This document shows positions 47,892 to 56,980 of a DNA stretch of 63,521 nt, in pieces; position 1 is the stretch's first letter; the number at the start of each line of letters is the position of its first letter. The notes below the pieces were generated by a model. That model had not been told where the DNA came from. It saw only the letters and a list, made by a program, of their open reading frames with translations, and did not search any database. The DNA comes from Cyanobacteria bacterium UBA791 (GTDB lineage Bacteria > Cyanobacteriota > Vampirovibrionia > Gastranaerophilales > Gastranaerophilaceae): assembly GCA_002297005.1 (NCBI GenBank), contig DBIX01000032.1, positions 1 to 63,521 of the forward strand. The letters are read 5' to 3'. Made by a program: the position numbers and the translations under genes.

Positions 47892-49250
47892 ATGAAAAAG
47901 TGTTTATTAAGTTTAATTGTATTCTTAGGTATGTGTTCTATTCTTCCTGCCATGGCAGAAACTCTAGAACCTATTGAGCTTGATACAAATTTTCGTGAAA
48001 ACATTTTAGCTCTTGTCGAACAACCTGAAGAGCAAAAAGATAGCAGGGGATTTTTATTAGATTACAAAATTGATGATAACACTTTGAAAGAAGAAGTTGA
48101 CGATTCGCACTATCCAGAATTTTTGCCTGATTATAGAATTGATGATCCTGATCATAAGGAAGAGGTCTATTTAGAATTTGATGAAGGAAAAAGTGAAACT
48201 TTGCCACAAAAAGTTGAAAATGCTTTTAAAGAGTATCCAAATGTCAAATTGAGTGTAAGTAAAAAACATCCAATATTACCTTTTGACCCAACTTTATTTG
48301 GTGAACGCTTATACCATGAGTTTGAAAGTGGACCAATCGAAGATGTGTTAGTGTATGGTGCATATCGTGGTGATTTTAATTTTAATTTTATGGATACAGA
48401 ACATTATCATACGAATGACACTACATTTATGGGTGAAGCTGGTATTGTGGGTAAAGTTCGTGACTTACCGATTGATTATAGATTTTCTTTAAATTTTGTT
48501 CCTGTTAAAGGTGTTCATTATTGGAATGCAATGATTTTGGATAACTTTATTACAATTAAAGCAGGAAAAAATAACAAAATTAGAATAGGGCATACTCGTA
48601 CGGCAAATGGTTACGAGGGCGGTATGTCAGGATATTTGCAACCTTTTATTAATAAGGCTCAAATTTCAAGAACTTTTTCAAATGCAAGAGCATTAGGGGC
48701 AAAAGTTATTGGTTCATATTCTTTTGTGGATTATGATATTGGTGTATTTTCATCAGATAGATTTTTTCATGACTTTTTTCCAGGGGCTGAATTTGTTGGT
48801 AATATAAATTTTAAGCCTTTGGCAAAAACAAATGGTAAATACGGAAAATTAATTCTTGGAACAAGCTTTAATGTTGGAAATAGAGATAATCAGTATGGAA
48901 ATATAGGGTTTAATGCAACATACAAATATAAAAAATTTAAATGGGATTTTGAATATATGTATGCAGATGGCTATAATGGTAGAAGTTTACATTCTTCTAC
49001 CGCAAAAGCAGATGGTTTTTATACGACCTTGTATTATAGATTATCAAATAAAATAGAACTTTTAGCTCGTTATGACCAATTTACACCAAACAAGGATGTT
49101 TCATATAAACCATTAAAGGAATATACTGCAGGTATAAATTATAGACTTAAAGGTGATGCTTTAAAATTAATGATAAATTATGTTTACTATGATAATCATG
49201 CTCACAAATCAGGAAGCAAACTTTTAGTGGGTACACAATTTATATTCTAA
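47892..49250 (+). CDS. Outer-membrane beta-barrel protein (porin-like)
   Basis: The 452-residue protein has a signal peptide (MKKCLLSLIVFLGMCSILPAMA). An acidic linker repeats an Asp-rich unit (LLDYKIDDNTLKEEVDDSHY, then FLPDYRIDDPDHKEEV). The rest alternates polar/hydrophobic strands with aromatic ends, finishing L-L-V-G-T-Q-F-I-F; a C-terminal Phe is the usual Bam recognition signal. It is probably a porin or receptor; the substrate is unknown. I reject the much longer frame that begins in tRNA-Pro. TGCTATTAT (47875-47883) lies 8 nt before the ATG and there is no ribosome site, suggesting a near-leaderless mRNA. Confidence 0.85.
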   Translation: MKKCLLSLIVFLGMCSILPAMAETLEPIELDTNFRENILALVEQPEEQKDSRGFLLDYKIDDNTLKEEVDDSHYPEFLPDYRIDDPDHKEEVYLEFDEGKSETLPQKVENAFKEYPNVKLSVSKKHPILPFDPTLFGERLYHEFESGPIEDVLVYGAYRGDFNFNFMDTEHYHTNDTTFMGEAGIVGKVRDLPIDYRFSLNFVPVKGVHYWNAMILDNFITIKAGKNNKIRIGHTRTANGYEGGMSGYLQPFINKAQISRTFSNARALGAKVIGSYSFVDYDIGVFSSDRFFHDFFPGAEFVGNINFKPLAKTNGKYGKLILGTSFNVGNRDNQYGNIGFNATYKYKKFKWDFEYMYADGYNGRSLHSSTAKADGFYTTLYYRLSNKIELLARYDQFTPNKDVSYKPLKEYTAGINYRLKGDALKLMINYVYYDNHAHKSGSKLLVGTQFIF

Positions 49251-49251
49251 A

Positions 49252-49287
49252 AAAAAGAAGTGATTTATCAAAACCACTTCTTTTTTC
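49252..49287. terminator. Bidirectional intrinsic terminator
   Basis: AAAAGAAGTG-ATTTATCAAAA-CCACTTCTTTTTT ends the barrel gene on plus and, through its A-run, the convergent acyl-CoA ligase on minus. Confidence 0.85.
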
Positions 49288-49304
49288 TATGTTATTTATG
49301 ATGA

Positions 49305-50978
49305 TTAAATATTCAACAATTCTTTAACTTCTCTACGTTTAACCTTTCTTGTTGTTGTTTTAGGAAGTTCTTTTTGATAAACAACAATGTTTACAGGTCT
49401 TTTGTAAGGAGCTAAGTGAGAAGATAAATTTTTAACTTCTTCTCTGATAAGTTTGTTTAATTCTTCTTCAGATTTGTCTTTAGCGTAAGTTTCTTTAGGG
49501 ACGATAACTGCTACAATTTCTTCAGTACCGCTCTTTGTACCGCCAACACGAGAAGAACCCATTACGCAAACTTCTGCAAAGTTGTTACTAGCTTCAAGAA
49601 CAGCCTCAACTTCTTCTGGGAATACCTTTTTACCACCAGAAAGAACAATCATGTTCTTAATTCTACCAGTAATATGAATGTGACCGTCTTTATCTAAATG
49701 ACCGATGTCGCCTGTATGTAACCATCCATCTGCATCAATAGTTTCTGCAGTAAGTTCAGGTTGGTTGTGATAACCTTTCATTACAGATGGACCTTTTAAT
49801 TGGATTTCGCCAGTTTCAGGGTCAATTCTGCATTCAAATCCTGGTAATGGTTTACCAACTGATGTGTAATCTTTACGTTTGTCATAGTTTACAGATACAA
49901 CAGGGCTTGTTTCTGATAAACCATAACCTGCATAAACTTTGATACCAATAGTTTCAAAGAAGTTTGCAACATTTTTATCAATAGGTGCACCACCTGAGAT
50001 ACAACCTCTGAATTGTCCACCAAAATTGTCATGAATTTTTTTGAAAATCATTTTCTTAATTCTGAATGACGGAATAAATCTTGCTATGTTGAACATGATA
50101 GGGAAAACTTTTCTCGCAACTGGGTTGTTGTGAACTTCGTTTTCGATACCAGCTTTTAATAATTTTAAGAAGGCTGGAACAACTACCATGAATTGAACTT
50201 GTTTTTCTCTCATAATCATTAAAATATCTTTTGGTTTTAATGATTGAGTATAATATACTGATGTACCTAAAAGTAAGAAAGTAGAGAAACCTACTGTCAA
50301 TTCGAATAAATGGTTCATCGGTAAGATTGATAAAATCTTAGTATTTTCGCCCTCAGGGATAAATTCTGGAACTACAGTACTCAATGCATTTAATTGAGCA
50401 AGCATGTTTCTGAATGAAATTTCAACACCTTTAGGGTTTCCTGTTGTGCCAGAAGTGTAAATAATGAAAGCTGTTGACTTAGAACTTCTGTGTCTCCATT
50501 TGCAGTTTGGAGTTGAATTTATAGTGTATAAACTTGGAAGTGTCATATTGTAACTTGGTTCGTCCATAACGATAACATGTTCAATCGACGGAACTTCTTT
50601 TTGAATTTCTAAAGCTTTTTCGATATAAGTTTGAGAAACTAAAAGAACTCGAGGTTGACAGTCTGTTAAGATAGAAACAAGTTCATATTTAGTTAATTTA
50701 ATATCTAAAGGAACAGTAGTTGCACCTGAAAGAATTGATGCGAAAACGCATGCACCGTATTCAGGTTTTGATTCAGAAAGAATGGCAACTCTGTCATTTT
50801 TTTGAATTTGTAAGTCATTAATTAAATAACTACCTAATTTTCTTGATAAAAGTCCAAGACCTTTATATGTAAACTCTTTCCAACCAAGAGCAGTTTTAAT
50901 ACCTAAGGCAACTCTGTCTTGGTAATCATCTGTTTTGTCTTCTAATAATAGTAAGACGTTATTTGATCTATATTTCAT
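49305..50978 (-). CDS. AMP-forming acyl-CoA ligase (long-chain fatty acid type)
   Basis: This 557-residue ANL-family enzyme activates a fatty acid with ATP then CoA. Signature motifs: I-I-Y-T-S-G-T-T-G-N-P-K-G-V, G-Y-G-L-S-E-T-S-P, H-T-G-D-I-G and the hinge R-I-K-N-M-I-V-L-S-G-G-K-K-V. The C-terminal catalytic Lys is in P-K-T-T-T-R-K-V-K-R. It may feed membrane-lipid synthesis or remodelling; acyl-ACP synthetase activity is also possible. It stands alone. Confidence 0.9.
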   Translation of the reverse strand: MKYRSNNVLLLLEDKTDDYQDRVALGIKTALGWKEFTYKGLGLLSRKLGSYLINDLQIQKNDRVAILSESKPEYGACVFASILSGATTVPLDIKLTKYELVSILTDCQPRVLLVSQTYIEKALEIQKEVPSIEHVIVMDEPSYNMTLPSLYTINSTPNCKWRHRSSKSTAFIIYTSGTTGNPKGVEISFRNMLAQLNALSTVVPEFIPEGENTKILSILPMNHLFELTVGFSTFLLLGTSVYYTQSLKPKDILMIMREKQVQFMVVVPAFLKLLKAGIENEVHNNPVARKVFPIMFNIARFIPSFRIKKMIFKKIHDNFGGQFRGCISGGAPIDKNVANFFETIGIKVYAGYGLSETSPVVSVNYDKRKDYTSVGKPLPGFECRIDPETGEIQLKGPSVMKGYHNQPELTAETIDADGWLHTGDIGHLDKDGHIHITGRIKNMIVLSGGKKVFPEEVEAVLEASNNFAEVCVMGSSRVGGTKSGTEEIVAVIVPKETYAKDKSEEELNKLIREEVKNLSSHLAPYKRPVNIVVYQKELPKTTTRKVKRREVKELLNI

Positions 50979-51648
50979 TTCTAATCCTTTTCACTAAAGA
51001 CAACTATCCGTAATAAAAGCATAGCCTAAATAGAATTAAAGTCAAGAATACGTAGTTTTTGTAACAATGTATTCTTAGACTTTAAAAAGTTAAAATAACT
51101 TTGCCGTAAGTTTTCATGTCACTTCATGTCATTGCGAGCGGATGCGAAGAAATCCAAAAAATATGATAATTTATAATGGGGTTTCTTTTAAAAAGAAACC
51201 CAAAAAAGAAACTTTCAAAGCCGATTTACATTCATAAGATTGACTAAATTTCAATTAGAGAACTTGTAACTCACTATGTTCAAACAAACAAGTTCTTTGA
51301 TGATATTTCAATAAGTCAATCTAATTCATTTCAATAGGCTTTGGTTTTGTTTTAATTTTGTGAAAATTATTCAATAAAATATGGTCGAAGATTTTGTCAT
51401 TCTGAACTCGTTTCAGAATCTTACCAACGAACGTATTTTTCCATTCACTAATTTTTTATAATATTTCCTACAAATATATGAATTAAATAAAAAACCCCTA
51501 AACTATGTAGAGGATATTTACGTTATTTGTATGTAAATTTATGTAAACATGTCGTAATATTAGAATACATGTAGAAGTCAGCATGTTGACTTTGCATAAA
51601 AAAGAATTAAAACAGAAATACAATAGTTGAACAAGAAAGGAAAACGCA
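50979..51648. other. Long intergenic region with repeats and a structured element
   Basis: No gene is visible. It contains a fragment resembling other intergenic repeats (51129-51160, GTCATTGCGAGCGGATGCGAAG), a hairpin GGGTTTCTTTT/AAAAGAAACCC at 51180-51202, the three-armed hairpin element at 51216-51343, a family A fragment at 51396-51430, and paired ACATGT sites at 51547-51552 and 51567-51572. AAGGAAAA at 51637-51644 is the ribosome site of the next gene. Confidence 0.6.
51216..51343. other. Three-armed hairpin element
   Basis: Three nested inverted arms span 128 bp: CAAAGCC (51216-51222)/GGCTTTG (51337-51343), AGATTGACT (51237-51245)/AGTCAATCT (51314-51322) and AGAACTTGT (51259-51267)/ACAAGTTCT (51288-51296). 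All are perfect. It has no open frame; it may be a structured RNA or a small transposon derivative. Confidence 0.55.
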
Positions 51649-52818
51649 ATGGGATTAGCGTCATCACAAGCAAGATTGCTTGGAATAGGCTCAAAGAAAA
51701 CTAATACCGAATGGCAAGGTCAGCAAATTAACCAAGCTAGAACTGCGTTGTCTAATGAAGCTTCAAGATTATGGCAAGAATATTATTCAATGAAAGTGCC
51801 AACAGCTCCAGATATTACTAATTATTCAACTGATCAATATTCATTTAGTGATGGTTATACAGATTATGAAATCGTTGATATTGATAAATCAAGCTCAAAT
51901 GGAAAATACAATTCAAAAGTTACATATAAATATTATCAAGATACAGCAATTGGTAAAAATTACGAAAACCAAGATCCACAAGTTCAAAGAACTGGTGCAA
52001 CTGATGAAAAATCAGGTACAACAATTAAAAAATTACCAAGTGGTGCTTATCTTGTAACAATTAATGGTCAAAAACAAATTGTTCAAAGCTTGGATGATTT
52101 GGATGATGATACAAAACAAGCATTAACAGAAGCTGGAATTATTAAAGCTCAAACTGACGAGCAAGGTAATACAACTTATGTTGATGGAAGTTTGCCACAA
52201 GCAGGCTTCATGGTTGGTACAACAAAAACTCAAGAAGCAGATAGAACAGATGTAGAAGTTGAGGCAGCATTAAAGAGAATTGCAGAACAATTCCCTGATA
52301 GCAACATGGCAAAAGCTATCAATAATGGTGAAACAATTTATACATATTCTAAAAATGGTACTATTCAATATTCATGTTTAGAAGATTTAGAAGCATCATT
52401 AAATTCTTCAGCAACAACAGAAAACCAAAAAGCTTTACAACAATACTCAACAAAATTTGTACAAGAAGAAATTTTGAAAACTTGTGATGCCATCGTTGAT
52501 TCTAATTCAACAGGCAGATACCGTTCAATTTCTTTGGCAGATTTTAGTAATTCAGAATTCTCATTACATGCTGAATCAACAACAGATAATACAGCATATA
52601 ATGCAGCAATTCAACAATACAACAGCGAAAAACAAGCCTACGACGATAGAGTAAACGAAATCGAAAATAGTAGGCAAAAAATTCAAGAACAGGATAGAAC
52701 TCTTGAGTTGAGGCTAAAGACATTGGATACAGAAAGAACTTCACTCCAAAACGAAATCGAAACAATCAAGAAGATTATGGAAAAGAAAGTTGACGAAGTA
52801 TTCAAAACATATCAATAG
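51649..52818 (+). CDS. Coiled-coil family protein, long form 1
   Basis: The 389 residues have the family N-terminal helix (MGLASSQARLLGI, then E-W-Q-G-Q-Q-I-N-Q-A-R-T-A-L). The C-terminal helix has Q-D-R-T-L-E-L-R-L-K-T-L-D-T-E and ends V-D-E-V-F-K-T-Y-Q. The centre (about 55-310) includes Q-Y-S-F-S-D-G-Y-T-D-Y-E-I and a segment Y-T-Y-S-K-N-G-T-I-Q-Y. There is no signal peptide. It is the first of three tandem paralogues, with AAGGAAAA upstream; gaps of 64 and 260 nt separate them. Conserved helical ends around a variable centre suggest assembly into a filament or export by the type III route; both are inference. Confidence 0.88.
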   Translation: MGLASSQARLLGIGSKKTNTEWQGQQINQARTALSNEASRLWQEYYSMKVPTAPDITNYSTDQYSFSDGYTDYEIVDIDKSSSNGKYNSKVTYKYYQDTAIGKNYENQDPQVQRTGATDEKSGTTIKKLPSGAYLVTINGQKQIVQSLDDLDDDTKQALTEAGIIKAQTDEQGNTTYVDGSLPQAGFMVGTTKTQEADRTDVEVEAALKRIAEQFPDSNMAKAINNGETIYTYSKNGTIQYSCLEDLEASLNSSATTENQKALQQYSTKFVQEEILKTCDAIVDSNSTGRYRSISLADFSNSEFSLHAESTTDNTAYNAAIQQYNSEKQAYDDRVNEIENSRQKIQEQDRTLELRLKTLDTERTSLQNEIETIKKIMEKKVDEVFKTYQ

Positions 52819-52882
52819 AATAATAAATAAAATAGTAAAACGAAATTAATACACAAGAGAAATAAGAGAAAGGACAAACGTT

Positions 52883-54193
52883 ATGGGAATGGCAGCATCA
52901 CAAGCAAGATATTTAGGGCTTGCTGCAAGAAAGACAAACTGCGAATACCAAGGTCAACAAATTAACCAAGCAAGAACAGCTTTGGCAAACCAAAGTGCAG
53001 AGTTATGGAATCAAATGTTAGGATTATCAGTACCAACAGTACCTGATCAAACTAACTATACAAAGACTCAGTATTCATTCTCAGACGGTCAAAATGCTTA
53101 TGAAATTATAGACATGGTTCCATCTGACGAAGAGGACGGTTATAACTACACAGTAAAATACCGTTACTACGAAGATACAGTAAACGGTGTTGAAGTTGCA
53201 AATACAAACCCTCAAGTTTACGCAGATGTTTCAGCAACAAAATTAGAAAATCAAACAATTGATGTTGATGATGCAACAGGTAAAGCTACTTATGGTGGTG
53301 CTGAATTTGTAGAAATTACTGATGAAACGCAAGCCTCAATTATCAAAGCCGATCTTATTTCAAAAGGTGTATTATCAGAATCTCAAGAAAATCAAAAATT
53401 ATATAAAGTTGGTAATAACTACTATGTAGGTGAATTACCTACTGCAACTACTGATGCTGCAACAATGTATACTCATGGTGTTGGAAATTATACATTAGGT
53501 AATTCAAAAGCAACAGCTTTAACAGTATCTGATGTTCAAAAAGATCCAAACTTAGCTGCAGCATTATTGAAGATTGCTCAAGATAACCCTGATACAAAAA
53601 TGGCAGAAGCTATTGAAGCGGCTTATAACGGAAATGTTTCAGCATATCCAAATGATACTTCTTGGAACGATGCAATAAGTCAAATCTATACATACACTAA
53701 AAATGGTACTGTATACTATGCAACAAAAGAAGAATTAGATATTTCAAGAACATCATTCAGAGAAGATAACAGTACAGAAGTTAGTGCTATCGATAAACAA
53801 AAATCATTAAAACAATACTATACACTTCAACAAAAAGAAGAAAAAGTAGAAACATCAAGAGCATTAATGGATGATGCTTCTGGTACAGGTAGATTTACTT
53901 CAGTTAAATTGAAAAACTATAATACAGCTTTTAATTTACAAACAGAAACAGCTACAAATGATGAAGCATATAACCAAGCAATGAATCAGTACTACTATGA
54001 TACACAAGTGTATAACAAGAAAAATGCTGATATCAACGCAAAAACATCAATCATTCAACAACAGGATAGAACTCTTGAATTGAGATTGAAACAGTTAGAT
54101 ACAGAACACAACGCACTTCAAACAGAAATGGAAGCAGTTAAGAAAGTTATTACTAAAAACGTTGAAGATACATTCAAAACATTTAACGGTTAG
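52883..54193 (+). CDS. Coiled-coil family protein, long form 2
   Basis: The 436 residues start MGMAASQARYLGLAARKTN and end K-N-V-E-D-T-F-K-T-F-N-G. N- and C-terminal helices are nearly identical to those of the next paralogue (54454), while the middle differs in length and sequence. Shared central motifs are Q-Y-S-F-S-D-G-Q-N-A-Y-E-I, E-D-G-Y-N-Y-T-V-K-Y, N-G-T-V-Y-Y-A and D-D-A-S-G-T-G-R-F. Cys appears once near the N-terminus (TNCEYQ), as in 54454. AGAAAGGA lies before the ATG. The pair looks like a recent duplication whose centre is diverging. Confidence 0.88.
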   Translation: MGMAASQARYLGLAARKTNCEYQGQQINQARTALANQSAELWNQMLGLSVPTVPDQTNYTKTQYSFSDGQNAYEIIDMVPSDEEDGYNYTVKYRYYEDTVNGVEVANTNPQVYADVSATKLENQTIDVDDATGKATYGGAEFVEITDETQASIIKADLISKGVLSESQENQKLYKVGNNYYVGELPTATTDAATMYTHGVGNYTLGNSKATALTVSDVQKDPNLAAALLKIAQDNPDTKMAEAIEAAYNGNVSAYPNDTSWNDAISQIYTYTKNGTVYYATKEELDISRTSFREDNSTEVSAIDKQKSLKQYYTLQQKEEKVETSRALMDDASGTGRFTSVKLKNYNTAFNLQTETATNDEAYNQAMNQYYYDTQVYNKKNADINAKTSIIQQQDRTLELRLKQLDTEHNALQTEMEAVKKVITKNVEDTFKTFNG

Positions 54194-54453
54194 TAATATA
54201 GTATCTAAAATTAACAAGTTAATACTTAAAGTGAAAATCATGCTAGGCAGAATGCTTAGCATGACTTCACAGGAAAGAAAGGAAAATAAAAAGGCGAGTA
54301 AGCAAAATATTGAATTAGTGGAAAAGTCCAAACAAGAGTCAAACTCTAATGAAATTGTGATATTAGGAACTTCAAACACCTAATTTTATATTTTGCCTAC
54401 TTCGCAAAAAGAAATATAAATAGTAATACATTATAAAAAAGGAGAAAAACGTC
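54194..54453 (+). other. Intergenic gap with hairpins and a doubtful short frame
   Basis: A hairpin CATGCTA/TTAGCATG at 54239-54264 and TTTATATTTTGC/GCAAAAAGAAATATAAA at 54383-54421 lie between the second and third paralogues. A frame of 47-73 codons ending at 54383 is Lys/Ser-rich with no ribosome site; I do not call it a gene. The hairpins may tune expression of the third paralogue. Confidence 0.4.
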
Positions 54454-55716
54454 ATGGGAATGGCAGCTTCACAAGCAAGATATCTAGGTCTTGCTGCAAG
54501 AAAATCAAATTGCGAATATCAAGGACAACAGATTAACCAAGCAAGAACAGCCTTGGGTAATCAAAGTGCAGAATTATGGAATCAAATGTTAGGTTTATCT
54601 GTGCCTGTAGTTCCAAACCAAGAAGATTATGTAACTACATCTTATTCATTTTCTGATGGTCAAAATAATTATGAAATTACATCAATGGTTCCAACAGATG
54701 AAGAAGAGGGTTACAACTACGCAGTTAAATACAAATATTATGAACAAGAAATTAAGGGTATAGAAACAACAAATACTAACCCTCAAGCTAAGTATACAGT
54801 TGTTTCAAATACTGGTACAGCTGGTGTTGATGGTGGTATTCCAACAATTACACATGATGGAACAACCGAAAAATTAACTCAAGTTACTGATCAAGAAACA
54901 TTCTTGAGATTAAGATCTCAATTAGAAGCAGCTGGTCTTACATTTGTTAAAAACCCAGGTGAAGAAGATGATCCGAATGCAAGCTCAAATACAAAAATTT
55001 ATATGTCAGATTCAGGTATAATCTATGTAGGTGTTACATTCCCAAATCCTGATGAAGAATTGACATATTATACTGATTTAGACTTGAAATTAGGTAACAC
55101 TCAAACAAAAATTGCTGATACAACAGACCCTAATACAAATGCTACATTGAAGAAAATTGCTGAAGATAATCCAAATACAAAAATCGCAGAAGCAATTGCA
55201 AATGGCGAAGATATTTATGAGTATGTTAAAAACGGTGTTACTTACTACGCTTGTTACGAAGATGTAATTAATTCTGTTAATAATACAACTGCAGAAGGTG
55301 AAATAAGTAAAGTTGATAAACAAGCATCTTTAAAACAATACTACACATCTCAAATACAAACTGAAAAAACAGAATCAGCGTATGCTTTATTAGATGATGC
55401 ATCTGGTTCAGGTAGATTTTCTTCAATTAAGTTGAGTAATTATAGTACAGACTTTACATTGAATACAGAAACAAAAACAAACGAAGAAGCTTATAACAAT
55501 GCAATGAATCAGTACTACTATGAAACTCAACAGTATGAAAAAACAAATGCTGACATCAACGCAAAAACTTCAATTATTCAACAACAAGATAGAACTCTTG
55601 AATTGAGATTGAAACAGCTTGATACAGAACACAACGCACTTCAAACAGAAATGGAAGCTGTTAAGAAAGTAATGGATAAGAACGTAGAAGATACATTCAA
55701 GACATTCAACAGCTAG
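54454..55716 (+). CDS. Coiled-coil family protein, long form 3
   Basis: The 420 residues match 52883 closely at both ends (MGMAASQARYLGLAARKSN; N-A-D-I-N-A-K-T-S-I-I-Q-Q-Q-D-R-T-L-E-L-R). They diverge in the centre (about 100-230), which here carries E-D-D-P-N-A-S-S-N and D-S-G-I-I-Y-V-G. AAAGGAG is 7 nt before the ATG. Its own strong site and the hairpins upstream allow expression independent of 52883. The transcript ends in a strong terminator at 55745. Confidence 0.88.
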   Translation: MGMAASQARYLGLAARKSNCEYQGQQINQARTALGNQSAELWNQMLGLSVPVVPNQEDYVTTSYSFSDGQNNYEITSMVPTDEEEGYNYAVKYKYYEQEIKGIETTNTNPQAKYTVVSNTGTAGVDGGIPTITHDGTTEKLTQVTDQETFLRLRSQLEAAGLTFVKNPGEEDDPNASSNTKIYMSDSGIIYVGVTFPNPDEELTYYTDLDLKLGNTQTKIADTTDPNTNATLKKIAEDNPNTKIAEAIANGEDIYEYVKNGVTYYACYEDVINSVNNTTAEGEISKVDKQASLKQYYTSQIQTEKTESAYALLDDASGSGRFSSIKLSNYSTDFTLNTETKTNEEAYNNAMNQYYYETQQYEKTNADINAKTSIIQQQDRTLELRLKQLDTEHNALQTEMEAVKKVMDKNVEDTFKTFNS

Positions 55717-55744
55717 TAATAAATAGGCGAAATATAAAAAGGCA

Positions 55745-55790
55745 AATAAGGAGTCGGTGTACAAGGTTACACCGACTCCTTATTATTTTT
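55745..55790 (+). terminator. Intrinsic terminator of the coiled-coil gene cluster
   Basis: A 17-bp perfect stem (55745-55761 with 55768-55784, loop CAAGGT) is followed by a T-run. Confidence 0.93.
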
Positions 55791-55799
55791 ATCATTAAT

Positions 55800-55946
55800 T
55801 AACCCTCATCTGTCCTAAGGGACATCTTCTCCCATTACATTGGGAGAAGGAAATTAAACCTTTCCCCCTCGCCCCAAGGGGGAGAGGAGAATTATCAATT
55901 TGAGCATTTGCGAAAATTAGATAATTTGGTGAGGGTTTTTTCTCTG
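55800..55946. repeat. Intergenic repeat, family B (copy 2)
   Basis: The element starts AACCCTCATCTGTCC and ends GGTGAGGGTTTTT, giving terminal inverted repeats AACCCTCA/TGAGGGTT. Inside are CTTCTCCC...GGGAGAAGG and CCCCCTCG...GGGGGAGAGG palindromes. Copies lie at 63250-63425 and, inverted and shorter, at 15131-15230. Confidence 0.7.
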
Positions 55947-55955
55947 ACGAGCTGG

Positions 55956-56082
55956 CATGTTAAATCATGTTAAAAATATCGTAAAAATCCCCAAAATATC
56001 GGTCATTTGGTTGACAAAAAAAATAAAAATATTAAATATAATATGAGTATATAATCATGTTATTTAATTAAGTAATACATGA
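55956..56082 (+). promoter_or_regulatory. Control region of the Gly-rich gene: CATGTTAAA tandem and promoter
   Basis: CATGTTAAA occurs at 55956-55964 and 55966-55974, one helical turn apart. TTGACA (56011-56016) is followed by TATAAT at 56037-56042 (20-nt spacer) or TAAATA at 16 nt. TCATGT and ACATGA (56055-56060 and 56077-56082) form a further inverted pair. Confidence 0.45.
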
Positions 56083-56116
56083 CAAGAACGTAAACACAAA
56101 GGAAGAAACTAGAGAA

Positions 56117-56971
56117 ATGTCTTACAAGAATGATAGCTTGTTAGTAATAGCAAACAAATTTGGGTCTGCATCAGGCGATGCAAAATGTCAGCTGTACGAA
56201 ACTTATGACAGACTTAGAGATTTAACTGTTTCAGGTTCTGTGGGTGCTGGTACAGGTTTTGAACAAGCTGGTGGATTTTTATACCAATTAGCAAGTTTGT
56301 TTGCACCATCTGCGTTTATGACAACAATGGGTGGTACAAGTTCTATGAACATTCCAGGGACTTCTTATTGGACACCGTCTTCAAGTGGTTCAACATCTTC
56401 TTTTGGTGTTTCAAACTTGTATAATTACTCAGGTTTTCCAAGTGGTGCAGCTCCTGTAAGTTGGGGTCTTGGAGCAGGAAAAACAACTGGTGGTGCAGCT
56501 GGTGTTTCTTCAATAGGCTCTTTGATTTCAGGCATAGGCTCAATGGCAAATTCTGGTACAGCAACAGGTGGTGCAAGTAGTGTTGGCGGTATTGCTGATA
56601 TTGCAAGTTCCGTTGCGTATGGTGTCGGTAGAGCAAATGGATACGGTTTAGGTTTTCAAAATGTCGTAATGCCTTTAGCTGGGTTAGTTTCTGGTTGGGG
56701 CGGTATTTTGACAGCCGCTGCTCCTTACTTGGGTGAATATGGTTTGCCTGCAGTTGTTATGGGTAACTTAATGCAAGGTACTTCTTCTGCAGCGTTATCT
56801 GCTTACCAAAGTGTTTCAAGTAACATTTTGTCTAATGCCGATACAATTCTTTCTAACAAAGTTAGAAATATTGAAACTGTATGTAAAATGTTAGATACTC
56901 AAGGTGAAATTGTTAGAAAAATGCTTAAAGAATCTATCGATTCTGATTCTAAAGCTATTCAAAACTTATAG
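56117..56971 (+). CDS. Gly/Ser-rich hydrophobic protein
   Basis: The 284 residues have a helical N-terminus (SYKNDSLLVIANKFG...YETYDRLRDL). A centre of about 180 residues is rich in Gly, Ser, Ala and Thr with hydrophobic stretches (SIGSLISGIGSMANSG; VVMPLAGLVSGWGGILTAAAPYLG). The C-terminal helix (ILSNADTILSNKVRNIETVCKML...ESIDSDSKAIQNL) resembles a coiled coil. No signal peptide is present. The mix of hydrophobic centre and helical ends is reminiscent of type III translocators, but I see no homology. It sits in the coiled-coil cluster and its upstream CATGTTAA motifs recur before 57297. Confidence 0.8.
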   Translation: MSYKNDSLLVIANKFGSASGDAKCQLYETYDRLRDLTVSGSVGAGTGFEQAGGFLYQLASLFAPSAFMTTMGGTSSMNIPGTSYWTPSSSGSTSSFGVSNLYNYSGFPSGAAPVSWGLGAGKTTGGAAGVSSIGSLISGIGSMANSGTATGGASSVGGIADIASSVAYGVGRANGYGLGFQNVVMPLAGLVSGWGGILTAAAPYLGEYGLPAVVMGNLMQGTSSAALSAYQSVSSNILSNADTILSNKVRNIETVCKMLDTQGEIVRKMLKESIDSDSKAIQNL

Positions 56972-56980
56972 TTGGAAAAC

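Noticed and set aside
54162..54383. Short Lys-rich frame between coiled-coil paralogues
   Set aside because: It overlaps the end of the previous gene in another frame, lacks a ribosome site and runs through a hairpin.
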